In this document: piece by piece, positions 53,976 through 63,548 of the stretch | How positions within the stretch are numbered: the stretch's first letter is position 1 | How the letters are laid out: every line of letters starts with the position of its first letter | From: a candidate division Zixibacteria bacterium SM23_81 | Lineage (GTDB): Bacteria > SM23-81 | Assembly: GCA_001304015.1 (NCBI GenBank) | Contig: LJUY01000007.1 | Location: 15,531 to 79,530 of the forward strand | Length of the DNA stretch: 64,000 bases | Direction of reading: 5' to 3' | The notes under the pieces: generated by a model | What the model was told of the DNA's origin: nothing | Databases searched by the model: none | What the model saw: only the letters and a program-made list of their open reading frames with translations | Program-made: the position numbers and the translations under genes

Positions 53976-56297
53976 ATGAAAAGACCCAAGTATCGAAGCG
54001 TGGGCCAAAATCAGCGCAAGGTGGATGGCGAGGCTCTGGTAACTGGGCAAGCGCGGTATGTGGACGACATCGAACTCAGAGGCATGCTGTACGGGAAGAT
54101 TCTGCGTAGCCCCCACGCCCATGCCAGGATCCTGGAGATCGACGCAGACGAGGCCCGAGGCCTGCCCGGGGTTCATGCTGTGCTAACGCACCACAACGTG
54201 CCGCGAATCCAGTATACCACCGCGGGTCAAGGTGCCCCGGAACCCTCGCCCAAGGACACCTTCGTGCTGGATGAAAAGGTGCGCTACGTGGGCGATAGCG
54301 TGGCTGCCGTGGCCGCCGAGACAGCTCAGATTGCCGAGGAGGCTTTAAAGAAAATCAAGGTGAGGTGGGAGGTTTTGCCTGCCGTGCTGGATATGGAACA
54401 GGCCATGACCCCGGATGCTCCCAGAATTCATGAAATGCCTTCGGCAAATGAGATCTCCAATCCGGAGAAAAATATCGCCGCTCAGGTGGAGGTAACCGAT
54501 GGGGACCCGGAGAGGGGTTTCGCCGAGGCGGATCTTGTGGTGGAGAACCACTACAGAGCTGGACGCGTTCACGCCAGCCATACCGAACCGCATATCTGCA
54601 TCACCTGCCTGGATGAGGCGGGCAGGCTTGTGGTGCGAACCTCCACACAGGTGCCCTTTCACGTCCGTCGGATTATCGCCCCCCTAGTGAACCTGCCCAT
54701 CGGCAAGATTCGGGTGATCAAGCCCCGAATCGGCGGTGGATTTGGAGCCAAGCAGGAGGTGCTCCTGGAGCCCATCTGTGCCCTGTTGACCCTGAAAACG
54801 GGTCGCCCGGTGCGCATTCGGCTTACCCGGGAGGAGGAGTTCATCTCGTCAAGGACACGACATGCTCAGATTCTGCGGAGCAAAGTTGGCGCTAAAAGCG
54901 ACGGCACCATCACTGCCACTGAGCTTGAGGTTCTGGCCGATACCGGGGCATATGGCTCTCATGCCTTAACGGTCCAGTGCAACACGGGGAGCAAATCGCT
55001 GCCCTTGTATCGTACGCATCAGTACCGGAAGGGTGTGAACAACGTCCACTTCAAGGCCACGGCAGTCTATACGAACCTTCCCGTGGCCGGAGCCATCCGT
55101 GGTTACGGAGCGCCCCAGGGATTTTTCGCCCTGGACAGCACCTTGGACGAGATGGCCCACAAGCTGAAGATGGACCCCATCGATTTTCGTTTGAAGAATC
55201 TTGTGCGCAAGGGAGATTCTCCAGCCCTCTTGGAGAAACTGGGTGAGGGGAGAGAGGGAGTCAAGCAGATTTTGAAGAGCTGTGGAGTGCGAGAGTGCAT
55301 CAAGCGGGGCATGGCCGAGATAGAATGGCAACAAAAGAGGGCTCGAAAAAACGGCGGAGTGGTGAGAAGAGGAGTGGGGATGGCTGTCCTGCAGCAGGGC
55401 TCCGGTATTCCAGGCATCGACATGGGGGCGGTGACCATTAAATTGAACGAAGATGGTTCCTTCAACCTAATGACCGGGGCTACAGATTTGGGTACCGGCT
55501 CAGACACCATCCTGGCCCAGATCGCTGCCGAGGTGCTGGGCACCGCTGCCGATAAGTGTCACGTCTTCTCTTCCGACACTGACCTGACCCCCTACGATAC
55601 CGGAGCCTACGCCTCCAGCACTACTTACATAACCGGCATGGCTGCCAAAAAAGCCGCCGAGGAGATACGCAGGAAGGTTCTAGCGCGAGCCGTTCGAATG
55701 CTCTCGGAGAAAAGGGGAGATCTGACATTGGAGAACGGCCGGGTGAAAGGCCGCAAGAAGAGCATTTCCCTGGGGGAGGTCTGCGCCGACGCGCTTTACG
55801 AACACGATCAGGAACAAATTATGGCTACTGCCTCTCACATTTCTTACGATTGCCCGCCCCCCTTCGCAGCCCACTTCGCCGACGTGGCTGTAGACACCGA
55901 GACGGGTCAGGTTAGGGTTCTCAAATATGTGGCAGCAGTAGACTGCGGCACGGCCATAAATCCCCAGTTGGCCGAGGGCCAAACCTTGGGGGGGATCCAT
56001 ATGGGGTTAGGATATGCCCTGAGCGAGGAATACCAGTTCGACGATAGGGGTCGTCTGATGAATCCCAGGTTTCTGGATTATAAAATCTTGTCCGCTTCCG
56101 ACATGCCAGAGATTAAGGTGATCTTGGTGCCCACCTTCGAGCCCACTGGACCCTTCGGTGCCAAGTCCGTCTCGGAGATTCCCACCAACGGCCCTGCTCC
56201 AGCTATCGGCAACGCAATCTTCCATGCCTTAGGAGTGCGCCTGCGCGAGGTGCCGTTTACGCCAGAAAGGGTACTCAAGGCTTTACGTAATGCGTGA
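53976..56297 (+). CDS. Molybdopterin-binding subunit of a xanthine-dehydrogenase-type hydroxylase
   Basis: Large catalytic subunit, 773 residues, molybdenum hydroxylase fold. RKVDGEALVTGQARYVDD opens the hammerhead domain; GGGFGAK near 250 and AIRGYGAPQ near 370 are the molybdopterin-binding loops; GATDLGTGSD lies in the active-site channel; and GAKSVSE at 728-734 ends in Glu734, the base that takes the proton from water. It lacks the extra loop of CO dehydrogenase (no CSFR-type active-site loop), so a purine or another N-heterocycle is the likely substrate. GGAGG before the ATG; 95 bp after the ASST-like gene. Confidence 0.94.
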   Translation: MKRPKYRSVGQNQRKVDGEALVTGQARYVDDIELRGMLYGKILRSPHAHARILEIDADEARGLPGVHAVLTHHNVPRIQYTTAGQGAPEPSPKDTFVLDEKVRYVGDSVAAVAAETAQIAEEALKKIKVRWEVLPAVLDMEQAMTPDAPRIHEMPSANEISNPEKNIAAQVEVTDGDPERGFAEADLVVENHYRAGRVHASHTEPHICITCLDEAGRLVVRTSTQVPFHVRRIIAPLVNLPIGKIRVIKPRIGGGFGAKQEVLLEPICALLTLKTGRPVRIRLTREEEFISSRTRHAQILRSKVGAKSDGTITATELEVLADTGAYGSHALTVQCNTGSKSLPLYRTHQYRKGVNNVHFKATAVYTNLPVAGAIRGYGAPQGFFALDSTLDEMAHKLKMDPIDFRLKNLVRKGDSPALLEKLGEGREGVKQILKSCGVRECIKRGMAEIEWQQKRARKNGGVVRRGVGMAVLQQGSGIPGIDMGAVTIKLNEDGSFNLMTGATDLGTGSDTILAQIAAEVLGTAADKCHVFSSDTDLTPYDTGAYASSTTYITGMAAKKAAEEIRRKVLARAVRMLSEKRGDLTLENGRVKGRKKSISLGEVCADALYEHDQEQIMATASHISYDCPPPFAAHFADVAVDTETGQVRVLKYVAAVDCGTAINPQLAEGQTLGGIHMGLGYALSEEYQFDDRGRLMNPRFLDYKILSASDMPEIKVILVPTFEPTGPFGAKSVSEIPTNGPAPAIGNAIFHALGVRLREVPFTPERVLKALRNA

Positions 56298-56307
56298 TAC
56301 GTCATTG

Positions 56308-56340
56308 GTGATGCGTCATACGTATTACGTACTGCATCAC
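56308..56340. repeat. Imperfect palindrome rich in ACGTATTACG words
   Basis: GTGATGC at 56308-56314 pairs with GCATCAC at 56334-56340; the inner part TCATACGTATTACGTA is also nearly self-complementary. It follows the Mo-subunit stop by about 10 bp and may form a stem, but no U run follows. Confidence 0.55.
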
Positions 56341-56413
56341 TTTCTGGATTCAAAATGTGGTCATACCGTTCACGATATTGAACAATGACTTTAGAACCCA
56401 AGTATAGGTTAGC

Positions 56414-57793
56414 ATGATGAACGAGCAAGGAGAAATCCTCTTTCAAAACATCTACCACTTGGTGACCATGAACGATCGAGGCGAGCGACTTTCTGGGGTG
56501 GACCTGTTGATCCAGGGCAACAAAATCGCCAAGATCGGCAAGGATATCGATGCCCCCGGGGCCAAGCTGATCAACGCCTCAACGAGCCTAGTCATCCCCG
56601 GCCTCATCAACACTCACCATCATCTCTACCAGACCCTTCAGCGTAATATTCCCGCGGTGCAAGATGCGGAGCTGTTCGACTGGCTGAAAATTCTGTATCG
56701 GGTGTGGCAACATCTCACCCCTGAGGCGGTGCGAGTCAGCACCCTGCTGGGCTGTGGCGAGCTGCTTAAAACCGGTTGCACCACCGCTCTCGACCAATAT
56801 TACGTTTTCCCCGTGGGAATAGACGAAGATCTCATCGGGATCCAGGTGGAGGCGGCCCGGGAGGTGGGCATTCGGTTTCATCCCACCCGGGGAAGCATGT
56901 CTCGGGGTGAATCCCAAGGCGGTCTGCCTCCAGACTCGGTGGTCCAGGACGAGGAGACCATCCTGAAAGATTGCCAAAGAGTTATCGAGCGGCATCACGA
57001 CCCGGCTCCCTTCGCCATGACTCAAGTGGCCATTGCCCCCTGTTCCCCTTTCTCCGTCTCCAAGGATCTGCTGAGAAGGACGGTACAGTTGGCCAGGGAG
57101 ATGGGGGTTCTCTGTCATACTCACGTCGCCGAGACGGAGGATGAGAACCAATATTGCCTGGAGGTATATGGCAAGCGCCCCCTGGCCCTCATGGAGGAGA
57201 TGGGTTGGTTGGGGGAGGACATCTCCTTTGCCCATGGGATTCACTTCCGGGATGAAGAGCTGGACCTTTTGGCCCAAACCAAAACGGCCATCGCCCACTG
57301 TCCCACCTCCAACATGCGACTTGGCTCCGGGGTAGCCAGAGTCCCGGAGATGATTCGGCGGGGCATCACCGTCGGTCTGGCCGTTGACGGCAGCGCCTCT
57401 AACGATTCCTCGGACATGCTGGGGGAGATGCGTAACTGCTTGTTGATGCATCGCCTGAATTGGGGCGCCTCCGCCATGACCGCCCAGGGAGCATTGTCCC
57501 TGGCCACACGGGGTGGGGCCAAGTTGTTGCGACGGAAGGAAATTGGCAGCCTGGAGGTTGGCAAGGCCGCCGATCTGGCCATGATCGACCTGAACCGATT
57601 GGAGTACACCGGCTCTCTCTCCGACCCTCTGGCGGCGGTTATCTTCTCGGGTATTGACCACACTGTGAACCTGACCATGGTGAACGGATGGATCGTGGTT
57701 CGCGACGGGCAACTGTTGGGTGTAGATGAGACTAAGCTTATCGAGGATGGCAATCGCCTGTCCAACGAGATGTTGGAAAAAGCGGGAATTTAG
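56414..57793 (+). CDS. 8-oxoguanine deaminase-like amidohydrolase
   Basis: Cytoplasmic metal-dependent deaminase of 459 residues in the amidohydrolase superfamily. NTHHHLYQTLQRNIPAVQDA (His68 and His70 bind zinc), HTHVAETEDEN, AHGIHF and AVDGSASNDSS supply the rest of the zinc site and catalytic Glu and Asp. The closest family I know is 8-oxoguanine deaminase/hydroxydechloroatrazine ethylaminohydrolase, which turns 8-oxoguanine into urate and ammonia; guanine deaminase is the alternative. In a run with xanthine-dehydrogenase subunits it feeds urate or xanthine into the pathway. Confidence 0.9.
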   Translation: MMNEQGEILFQNIYHLVTMNDRGERLSGVDLLIQGNKIAKIGKDIDAPGAKLINASTSLVIPGLINTHHHLYQTLQRNIPAVQDAELFDWLKILYRVWQHLTPEAVRVSTLLGCGELLKTGCTTALDQYYVFPVGIDEDLIGIQVEAAREVGIRFHPTRGSMSRGESQGGLPPDSVVQDEETILKDCQRVIERHHDPAPFAMTQVAIAPCSPFSVSKDLLRRTVQLAREMGVLCHTHVAETEDENQYCLEVYGKRPLALMEEMGWLGEDISFAHGIHFRDEELDLLAQTKTAIAHCPTSNMRLGSGVARVPEMIRRGITVGLAVDGSASNDSSDMLGEMRNCLLMHRLNWGASAMTAQGALSLATRGGAKLLRRKEIGSLEVGKAADLAMIDLNRLEYTGSLSDPLAAVIFSGIDHTVNLTMVNGWIVVRDGQLLGVDETKLIEDGNRLSNEMLEKAGI

Positions 57794-57866
57794 ATGAGAG
57801 CCTTTTGGCACCTGGAGGCGAGATCGCTTTACGCAAATCCTGACCAGCGTAGGTCATGATTTTTTC

Positions 57867-57895
57867 TTGACTTTGCTCTTTGGGCGTCATACTTT
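57867..57895 (+). promoter_or_regulatory. Possible promoter before the DUF2877 gene
   Basis: TTGACT (57867-57872) and TACTTT (57890-57895) are 17 bp apart, 36 bp upstream of the TTG start at 57931. The -10 match is weak. Confidence 0.35.
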
Positions 57896-57930
57896 GTGGT
57901 CGGTCTCCTCATCTTAAAAGGAAAAGATTC

Positions 57931-58881
57931 TTGCAGCTTATGGCCACTTCCATAGACGGATTTCTCGCCTACTGGTGTGGGCTTCACGAGGTGCGCGGTG
58001 AGATCCACAGCGTTTTTCAGAGGGCTTTGAACATAAGAACCTATGGGGGACAACTAATTTCGATCCTCTCTCGGGCCGGGCTAGATGGTCCCAACACGAT
58101 GGTGACGGAGCTTCCCCAGGATCTCAATTTCGTCACCATGGGCCTGAGTTCGGGAATGCCCGTGCGGTTGGACGGAGTGGAGGCCGACCTGGGCCAGGGA
58201 GCCCTAAATTTGAACATTGGTACGGCCCAGAAGTGGTGGCCGCGGTTGGCTGGTGGGGCCGAGCGACTGAATATGGATCGGCTCAAGCGTAACTTCAGTG
58301 CCATTCGGAGGACGATGCCCAAAGAGGAATCCAGGGAGGGATTAAGTGGACTTCTCTCGCTCGTGGGAACGCTGGCTGCTGGCCGCTGGAGGACGGTGCA
58401 GCGCATGGCCTTCACACCGCTGACCCACCAGGCCATACCCGGAATTCGGGACATTATGATGGGGGCGTTGAAGCGGAAAGAGAATCTTCTGGGGCGAGGG
58501 CTTCGTGAGCTCATAGGGTTGGGGACCGGCCAGACCCCATCGGGGGATGATCTACTTTTGGGCTTCATTGGCACCCTAAGCGTGGTCTCCAGACGGGTAG
58601 GTGGACCAGAGGTGGAGGATTTGTTGAGAATCATCAGACGTGATTTGGGGGTCATGAAGGAAAGAACCACCTTTATCAGTGGTAGGCTTTTGTCTTACGC
58701 CTGCGCGGGGCGAATATCCTCTCCTATCATATCAGTTGTTCGAGCTATGCTCTTTGGAGATGCCCCCGATGCACACTCCTCAGCCCGCGCCCTGATGCGG
58801 TTAGGGGCCGACTCTGGATCCGAGATTCTGTTAGGCGTCCTTCTGGCCCTCTCTTTGGTGCCTCGACTGAGCAAAAGTTGA
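57931..58881 (+). CDS. allH: DUF2877 protein, AllH (YlbF)-like
   Basis: Protein of 316 residues of the DUF2877 family, with the family signature GLGTGQTPSGDDLLLGF near residue 208-224. In E. coli, the ylbF product (now AllH) with FdrA (AllF) and YlbE (AllG) makes oxamate carbamoyltransferase, which splits oxalurate to oxamate and carbamoyl phosphate at the end of anaerobic allantoin use. The first copy of FdrA is at the window edge, which supports that role. Start: TTG 57931 has AAAGGA eight bases upstream and the next in-frame ATG (57940) is too far from it; I cannot exclude the ATG. Confidence 0.85.
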   Translation: MQLMATSIDGFLAYWCGLHEVRGEIHSVFQRALNIRTYGGQLISILSRAGLDGPNTMVTELPQDLNFVTMGLSSGMPVRLDGVEADLGQGALNLNIGTAQKWWPRLAGGAERLNMDRLKRNFSAIRRTMPKEESREGLSGLLSLVGTLAAGRWRTVQRMAFTPLTHQAIPGIRDIMMGALKRKENLLGRGLRELIGLGTGQTPSGDDLLLGFIGTLSVVSRRVGGPEVEDLLRIIRRDLGVMKERTTFISGRLLSYACAGRISSPIISVVRAMLFGDAPDAHSSARALMRLGADSGSEILLGVLLALSLVPRLSKS

Positions 58882-60644
58882 GATCAATGGTGGTGAGAGG
58901 CCAAAGGAGATCAAGGAAGAATCCCACTATAGCGGGTTTTGGGGGCAATTGGTGGGTCCTAGTCATCGCTATTCTTGCTCTGGCCTTACGGGTGGTTTAT
59001 CTCCTCCAGGCCAGAGAACACTTATATTTCAATGGCTTCTCCGACTCCCTTTATTATCATGAGTGGGCCCAACGGATCATCCAGGGGAAGCCCGGACTTC
59101 AGGTCTTCTACATGGGCCCACTGTATCCCTATCTGCTGGCTTTTTTCTACCGAATTTTCGGTCCTCGTCCTGAGGCGGTTTTGTGGTTTCAGGTCCTGCT
59201 GGGCTCAGCCAGCTGTATCCTGATCTACCACTTGGGTCGGATGGTCTTTGGTCGGAAAGTCGGCTTGTTAGCCGCTCTGATGGGTGCCCTTTACGCGGTG
59301 GAGATCTTTTACGAGAGCGCGCTGCTCATGGCCGTCACTTTGTATACCCTTAATCTTTTGCTGTTGACCTCAATTTTCTGGGCACTTCAACGGAAAAGAT
59401 GGTTTCTGTGGATTATTCCTGGCCTTCTCCTGGGTTTTTCGGCCCTGGGGAGGGCCAACGTTTTGAGCTTTTTGCCCTTTTTGATGCTAGGAGTTTATCT
59501 TCTAGTCAGGGCACGAGGGGAGAGGGGGGGGCGCTCGAGTCTGGCTGTTTTTCTGGGTGTGTTTCTGGTTTTGGCTCCTGTGGCTGTGCATAATGTGGCA
59601 GTGGGACACGATCTGGTGTTGATCACCAGCAACTTTGGCCTGAATTTCTTTGTGGGCAACAATCCTGATGCCCCTGGCTACTATGAGCCGCCTAAAGGAC
59701 TGGATTTGTCAAGGGACCTCTACGGTGCTAAGATCGCCGGGGTCTATATGGGCAGGAGGCTCAAGCCCTCAGAGGTCTCTCGTTTTTGGTTTCAGAAAGC
59801 CTTGGCTTTTGTGCGGGCTCAACCTGGGGCCTTTTTGAGGTTGATGGTGAACAAGTTTCTTTTTTTCTGGAATGGCTATGAGATTCCCCAGGCGGAACAT
59901 CTAAATTTCTTCAAGAAATTTGCTCCAGTTTTGAGTTGGCCGTTGCTAGGCTTCTCTGTCTTGGGACCTTTGGGATTGTTGGGGATGGCCTTGGGTCTGG
60001 GGTCTTGGAGGAAGACCTACTTTCTCCTGACCTTCGTTTTGTCTTTGATGGGCACCACGATTCTTTTCTTCGTCCTTTCTCGGTTGCGGCTTCAGGTTTG
60101 TTCTGTGCTGATGGTGTTTGCCGCTTATGCTCTGGTTTGGTTGTGGGGGAGGTTGAGGGCAGGGCAGATTCGACAGCTAGCCGTGGCAGTGTTGGCCTTG
60201 GTTTCCCTAACCTTGTTGGTTAACTGGCCCCATCCTGGTCTGAATCCGGCCAGGGACCTGGCTCAATCGCAGAGCTTCTTGGCCTTACATCTCCAGCAGA
60301 AGGGCGATCTTGAGGGAGCTTCCCGGGAATACGAAGGGGCAGTGTCTACTTACCCCCGGCTAGGAAACATCTACGTGGACTTGGCCACTCTACGCCTTGA
60401 GCAGGGCCAAGCCCATGAGGCCTTGAATCTTTATAAGAAGGCACTTCAGGTGGACCCGCAGGTCTCGGGGGTGCATCTGAATCTGGGAAGATTTTACGCC
60501 CAACAGGGTCTGTGGAATCAGGCTATCGCCGAATTTCGTGCGGAGATCAAAGCCAGCCCATACGACTTGAAGGCTTTAGAGGATCTTTACAGGGCCTTGC
60601 AGGAGAGGGAGAAACTGCGGGGCGGCCAACCCCCTGAGAAGTAA
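58878..60644 (+). CDS. ArnT/GT39-like membrane glycosyltransferase with C-terminal TPR repeats
   Basis: Integral membrane protein of 588 residues. The first 430 residues have 10 or so hydrophobic segments and a first loop with FSDSLYYHEWAQ, where an acidic pair (here SD) usually binds the lipid-phosphate sugar donor and metal. Then a loop GNNPDAPGYYEPP and a soluble C-terminal part (about 460-580) of TPR-like units (EYEGAVSTYPRLGNIYVDLA, ALNLYKKALQVDP, NQAIAEFRAEIKASPY). This pattern fits dolichyl- or undecaprenyl-phosphate-dependent transferases. The start overlaps the DUF2877 stop (TTGA). One of three tandem paralogs; the copy at 61766 is about two thirds identical. Confidence 0.87.
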   Translation: MRSMVVRGQRRSRKNPTIAGFGGNWWVLVIAILALALRVVYLLQAREHLYFNGFSDSLYYHEWAQRIIQGKPGLQVFYMGPLYPYLLAFFYRIFGPRPEAVLWFQVLLGSASCILIYHLGRMVFGRKVGLLAALMGALYAVEIFYESALLMAVTLYTLNLLLLTSIFWALQRKRWFLWIIPGLLLGFSALGRANVLSFLPFLMLGVYLLVRARGERGGRSSLAVFLGVFLVLAPVAVHNVAVGHDLVLITSNFGLNFFVGNNPDAPGYYEPPKGLDLSRDLYGAKIAGVYMGRRLKPSEVSRFWFQKALAFVRAQPGAFLRLMVNKFLFFWNGYEIPQAEHLNFFKKFAPVLSWPLLGFSVLGPLGLLGMALGLGSWRKTYFLLTFVLSLMGTTILFFVLSRLRLQVCSVLMVFAAYALVWLWGRLRAGQIRQLAVAVLALVSLTLLVNWPHPGLNPARDLAQSQSFLALHLQQKGDLEGASREYEGAVSTYPRLGNIYVDLATLRLEQGQAHEALNLYKKALQVDPQVSGVHLNLGRFYAQQGLWNQAIAEFRAEIKASPYDLKALEDLYRALQEREKLRGGQPPEK

Positions 60645-60716
60645 TCTGCAGGAATTTTATGTGGCACTCTCTTCTCTTGAGTCTGGGACACTGCCCCTAG
60701 GCAGGAGAGCTGAATT

Positions 60717-61762
60717 TTGACCAGGGACAGGAGAAAAAAACAGAGGGCGTCTGCAGAGCAGTGGCGAGATGAAAGGTGGATTCTGGCTATCCAGACCATG
60801 GCTCTGATCGTTGGGGTGGTTTATCTCCTCCGGCCACGAGCGCGCCTCCATTTCAACAACGTCTCCGATTCCTTTAATACTATCGTTGGACTCAGCATAT
60901 CATTCAGAATCAGCCCTTAGATCTTCTATATGGGTCTGCTGCATCCCTGTCTGCTGGCTTTTTTCTATCGAATTTTCGGTCCTCGTCCTGAGGTTGTTCT
61001 ATGGTTTCAGATCCCACTGGGCTCCGCCAGCTGCGGGCTCTTTTGTCTTCTGGGCCCCTCGCCAGAAAAGATGGTTTCTCTGGATTGTTACCAGCTTTCT
61101 GCTGGGTCTTTCTGCTCTGGGGTGAGCCCAAGTTTTGTCCTTTCTACCCTATATATTTCTGGGGATTTACCTTTTAAGCACAGGTTGTGGAAGTGAGATT
61201 CCGATGAGGTCCGTCAGCTATGGGCGTGTTGGGCGTCTTTGTGCTTCTTGTTCCTGTGATTTTACATAAAGTGGTGATGGGATACCATCTGGTGTTAATC
61301 GCCAGAAAACTGGGTATGACTTTCTTTGTGGCAACAAAAAATGCTCATTGTAGGACCGTTTGGGTTGCTTTGCGTAGCGCTGAGCCTTGGACCATGGCGG
61401 GAGGCTCACCGAGAACTTAAGCGGGCGTTGGGCGTCGACTACCATCTGGAGAAGACCTTTCTCCCCTTAATCAAGCTGCGCCTTGAATAGGGCAGGACCA
61501 TGAGACCTGGAAACTTTAGTAATTGGCACCTCAGACAGACCCTCGGAACTCTGCAGCCCCTATGATCCTGACCAATCTTAAGGTTCAGAAGGAAATGTGG
61601 AACGAGGACATCCCCAAATATCGAGCGGAGATCAAAGTCCACCCTTCGAGAGCAGAGGCCTATCAGGCGCTAAGGGAAATCGGCCTTCGAAGCGGTGATG
61701 GCCAAGTCTCTGCAAACCGGGACATTTTGAATATTAAAAGGTTTTGCCCAAAGGAGATCTGA
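60717..61762 (+). pseudogene. Decayed middle copy of the glycosyltransferase-TPR gene
   Basis: Relic of a paralog of the flanking genes, with many frame changes. Pieces that still match: LALIVGVVYLL-type start with a TTG and AGGAGAGCTGAAT leader (60717); IFYMGLLHPCLLAFFYRIF and VLWFQIPLGSASCG (about 60930-61035); KRWFLWIVTSFLLGLSALG in another frame (about 61067-61124); GVFVLLVPVILHKVVMGYH (61229 onward) and TFFVATKNA; then LIKLRLE*GR and YRAEIKVHPSRAEAYQAL near 61620-61680. Large pieces are deleted, including most of residues 280-500. It shows the three genes arose by tandem duplication. Confidence 0.88.
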
Positions 61763-61765
61763 ATT

Positions 61766-63532
61766 TTGGCCGGGCATCGGAGGGAAAAACGGAACATCCG
61801 AGCGCTATGGCGGCGAGAGAACAGTTGGATTCTGATCATTGTGGCCTTAGCTCTGGTACTACGGGTCGTCTATCTCCTTCAGGTCAGAGGACACCTCTTC
61901 TTCAACAACTATGGTGATTCTCTGATCTATCATTGGTGGGCCCAGAGCATTATCCAGGGATCGCCCGGTCCTCCGGTCTTCTATATGAGTCCGCTCTATC
62001 CTTATCTGCTGGCCATTTTCTATGGTATTTTTGGCCCTCATCCTGAGGTGGTTCTGTGGTTTCAGGTTCTGTTGGGTGCCTCAAGCTGCGGCCTGATTTA
62101 TCTTTTGGGCCAGATGACCTTTGGCCGATCCGTCGGCTTATTGGCCGCCCTGATGGGTGCCCTCTACGCGGTGGAGATCTTCTATGAGGGTATGTTACTG
62201 ATGGCCACGGTCCTGTATGCCATCAACCTGCTACTGTTGGTTTCTATTTATTTCGCTCAACGACGGAAAAAGTGGCTTCTATGGATCGTTCCAGGTCTTT
62301 TTCTGGGCATTTCCGCCGTGGGGAGAGCCAGTGTTTTGGCCTTTTTGCCCTTATTGATACTGGGTATTTTTCTGTTGAGCAGAGCTCGTTGGCAGAAAAG
62401 CGTTCGCCAGAGCGCCGCTGTGCTCTTAGGCGTGTTTCTGGTCCTCGCTCCCGTGGCTCTACACAATGTGGTGGTGGGCAATGATTTGGTTTTGATCACC
62501 AGCAATCTGGGTCTGAATTTTTTCGTGGGTAATAATCCAGATGCTCCCGGTCATTATGATCAGCCCAAAGGCCTGGAATCGTCCATGGACATGGATGGGT
62601 CCAAAATCGCCATGGCTTTTATGGGAAAAAGGCTTAAACACTCTGAGGTCTCCCGGTTTTGGTTTCAAAAGGGCCTGGACTTCGTGAAAACACAACCCAG
62701 GGTCTTTTTGAGGTTGACTCTGGATAAAGTTTTATTTTTCTGGAACGCTTATGAGATTCCCCAGGTGGAACATCTGGATTTTTTCAAGAGATTTGCTCCC
62801 CTGTTGAGATTACCGTTGTTGCGCTTCGCGATCTTGGGGCCTTTGGGATTGTTGGGTTTGGCCTTGAGCTTGGGGCGCTGGCGTCAGGTCTACTTTGCCC
62901 TAGGCTTTTTTGTAGCCCTGATGGTCGCGACCATCCTTTTCTTCGTCATCTCTCGGATTCGGCTTCAGGTCTGCTCAGTGCTGATGATTTTTGCCGCCTA
63001 CGCTCTCGTTTGGTTGTGGGAGCGGTTGAGGGCGCGGAGAATATGGCAGTTGGGCTTGGCGGTATTGGCCTTGGCTGGCCTGGCTCTGCTGGTTAACCGG
63101 CCCCATCCCGCTTTGAATGTGGCCAGAGACATGGCTAAATCGCGCAACTACCTGGCCAACAGCCTGGCCAGAGAAGGTAATCTCCAGCAAGCTTTTAGGG
63201 AATTTTCAGAGACAGCAGTGGCATATCCTCAGCTGGGATTAACCTACATCAACCTGGCCAACCTGTATTTTATGCAGAATAGGAATGATAAGGGTATGGA
63301 GCTTTTGAAAAAGGCGCTTCAGGCAGACCCACAAGTCTCGGCAGCGCATTTAATCATGGGCAATTTTTACGCAAAACAGGGCAAATGGGATCAGGCTATT
63401 GTCGAATATCGAGCGGAGATCAAGTCCAGCCCTTACAGCTTGATGGCCCACACAGCCTTTGCTAGGGCTATGAAGGAGAAAAAAAAGCTGGAATCGGAAA
63501 GTGGTGCGGAGTCGGATTTTTCCCAGCCCTGA
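61766..63532 (+). CDS. ArnT/GT39-like membrane glycosyltransferase with C-terminal TPR repeats (second intact copy)
   Basis: 588 residues, exactly as long as the 58878 protein and aligned along its whole length, with the same first loop GDSLIYHWWAQ (here DS), GNNPDAPGHYDQP loop and TPR tail (TAVAYPQLGLTYINLA, LLKKALQADPQVS). Start is a TTG at 61766 with AAGGAG nine bases before it; the same leader, GGAG-TCTGAATTTTG, precedes the decayed copy. The intact copies differ mostly in the membrane helices. Function is likely the same transfer of a sugar or a similar group to a surface glycan or protein. Confidence 0.87.
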   Translation: MAGHRREKRNIRALWRRENSWILIIVALALVLRVVYLLQVRGHLFFNNYGDSLIYHWWAQSIIQGSPGPPVFYMSPLYPYLLAIFYGIFGPHPEVVLWFQVLLGASSCGLIYLLGQMTFGRSVGLLAALMGALYAVEIFYEGMLLMATVLYAINLLLLVSIYFAQRRKKWLLWIVPGLFLGISAVGRASVLAFLPLLILGIFLLSRARWQKSVRQSAAVLLGVFLVLAPVALHNVVVGNDLVLITSNLGLNFFVGNNPDAPGHYDQPKGLESSMDMDGSKIAMAFMGKRLKHSEVSRFWFQKGLDFVKTQPRVFLRLTLDKVLFFWNAYEIPQVEHLDFFKRFAPLLRLPLLRFAILGPLGLLGLALSLGRWRQVYFALGFFVALMVATILFFVISRIRLQVCSVLMIFAAYALVWLWERLRARRIWQLGLAVLALAGLALLVNRPHPALNVARDMAKSRNYLANSLAREGNLQQAFREFSETAVAYPQLGLTYINLANLYFMQNRNDKGMELLKKALQADPQVSAAHLIMGNFYAKQGKWDQAIVEYRAEIKSSPYSLMAHTAFARAMKEKKKLESESGAESDFSQP

Positions 63533-63548
63533 GAAGGATAAGTTAGAC

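Noticed and set aside
56588-57811. 407-residue open frame on the minus strand
   Set aside because: It lies wholly under the 8-oxoguanine-deaminase-like gene, whose zinc motifs are complete; the antisense frame has no family resemblance and is a product of codon bias.
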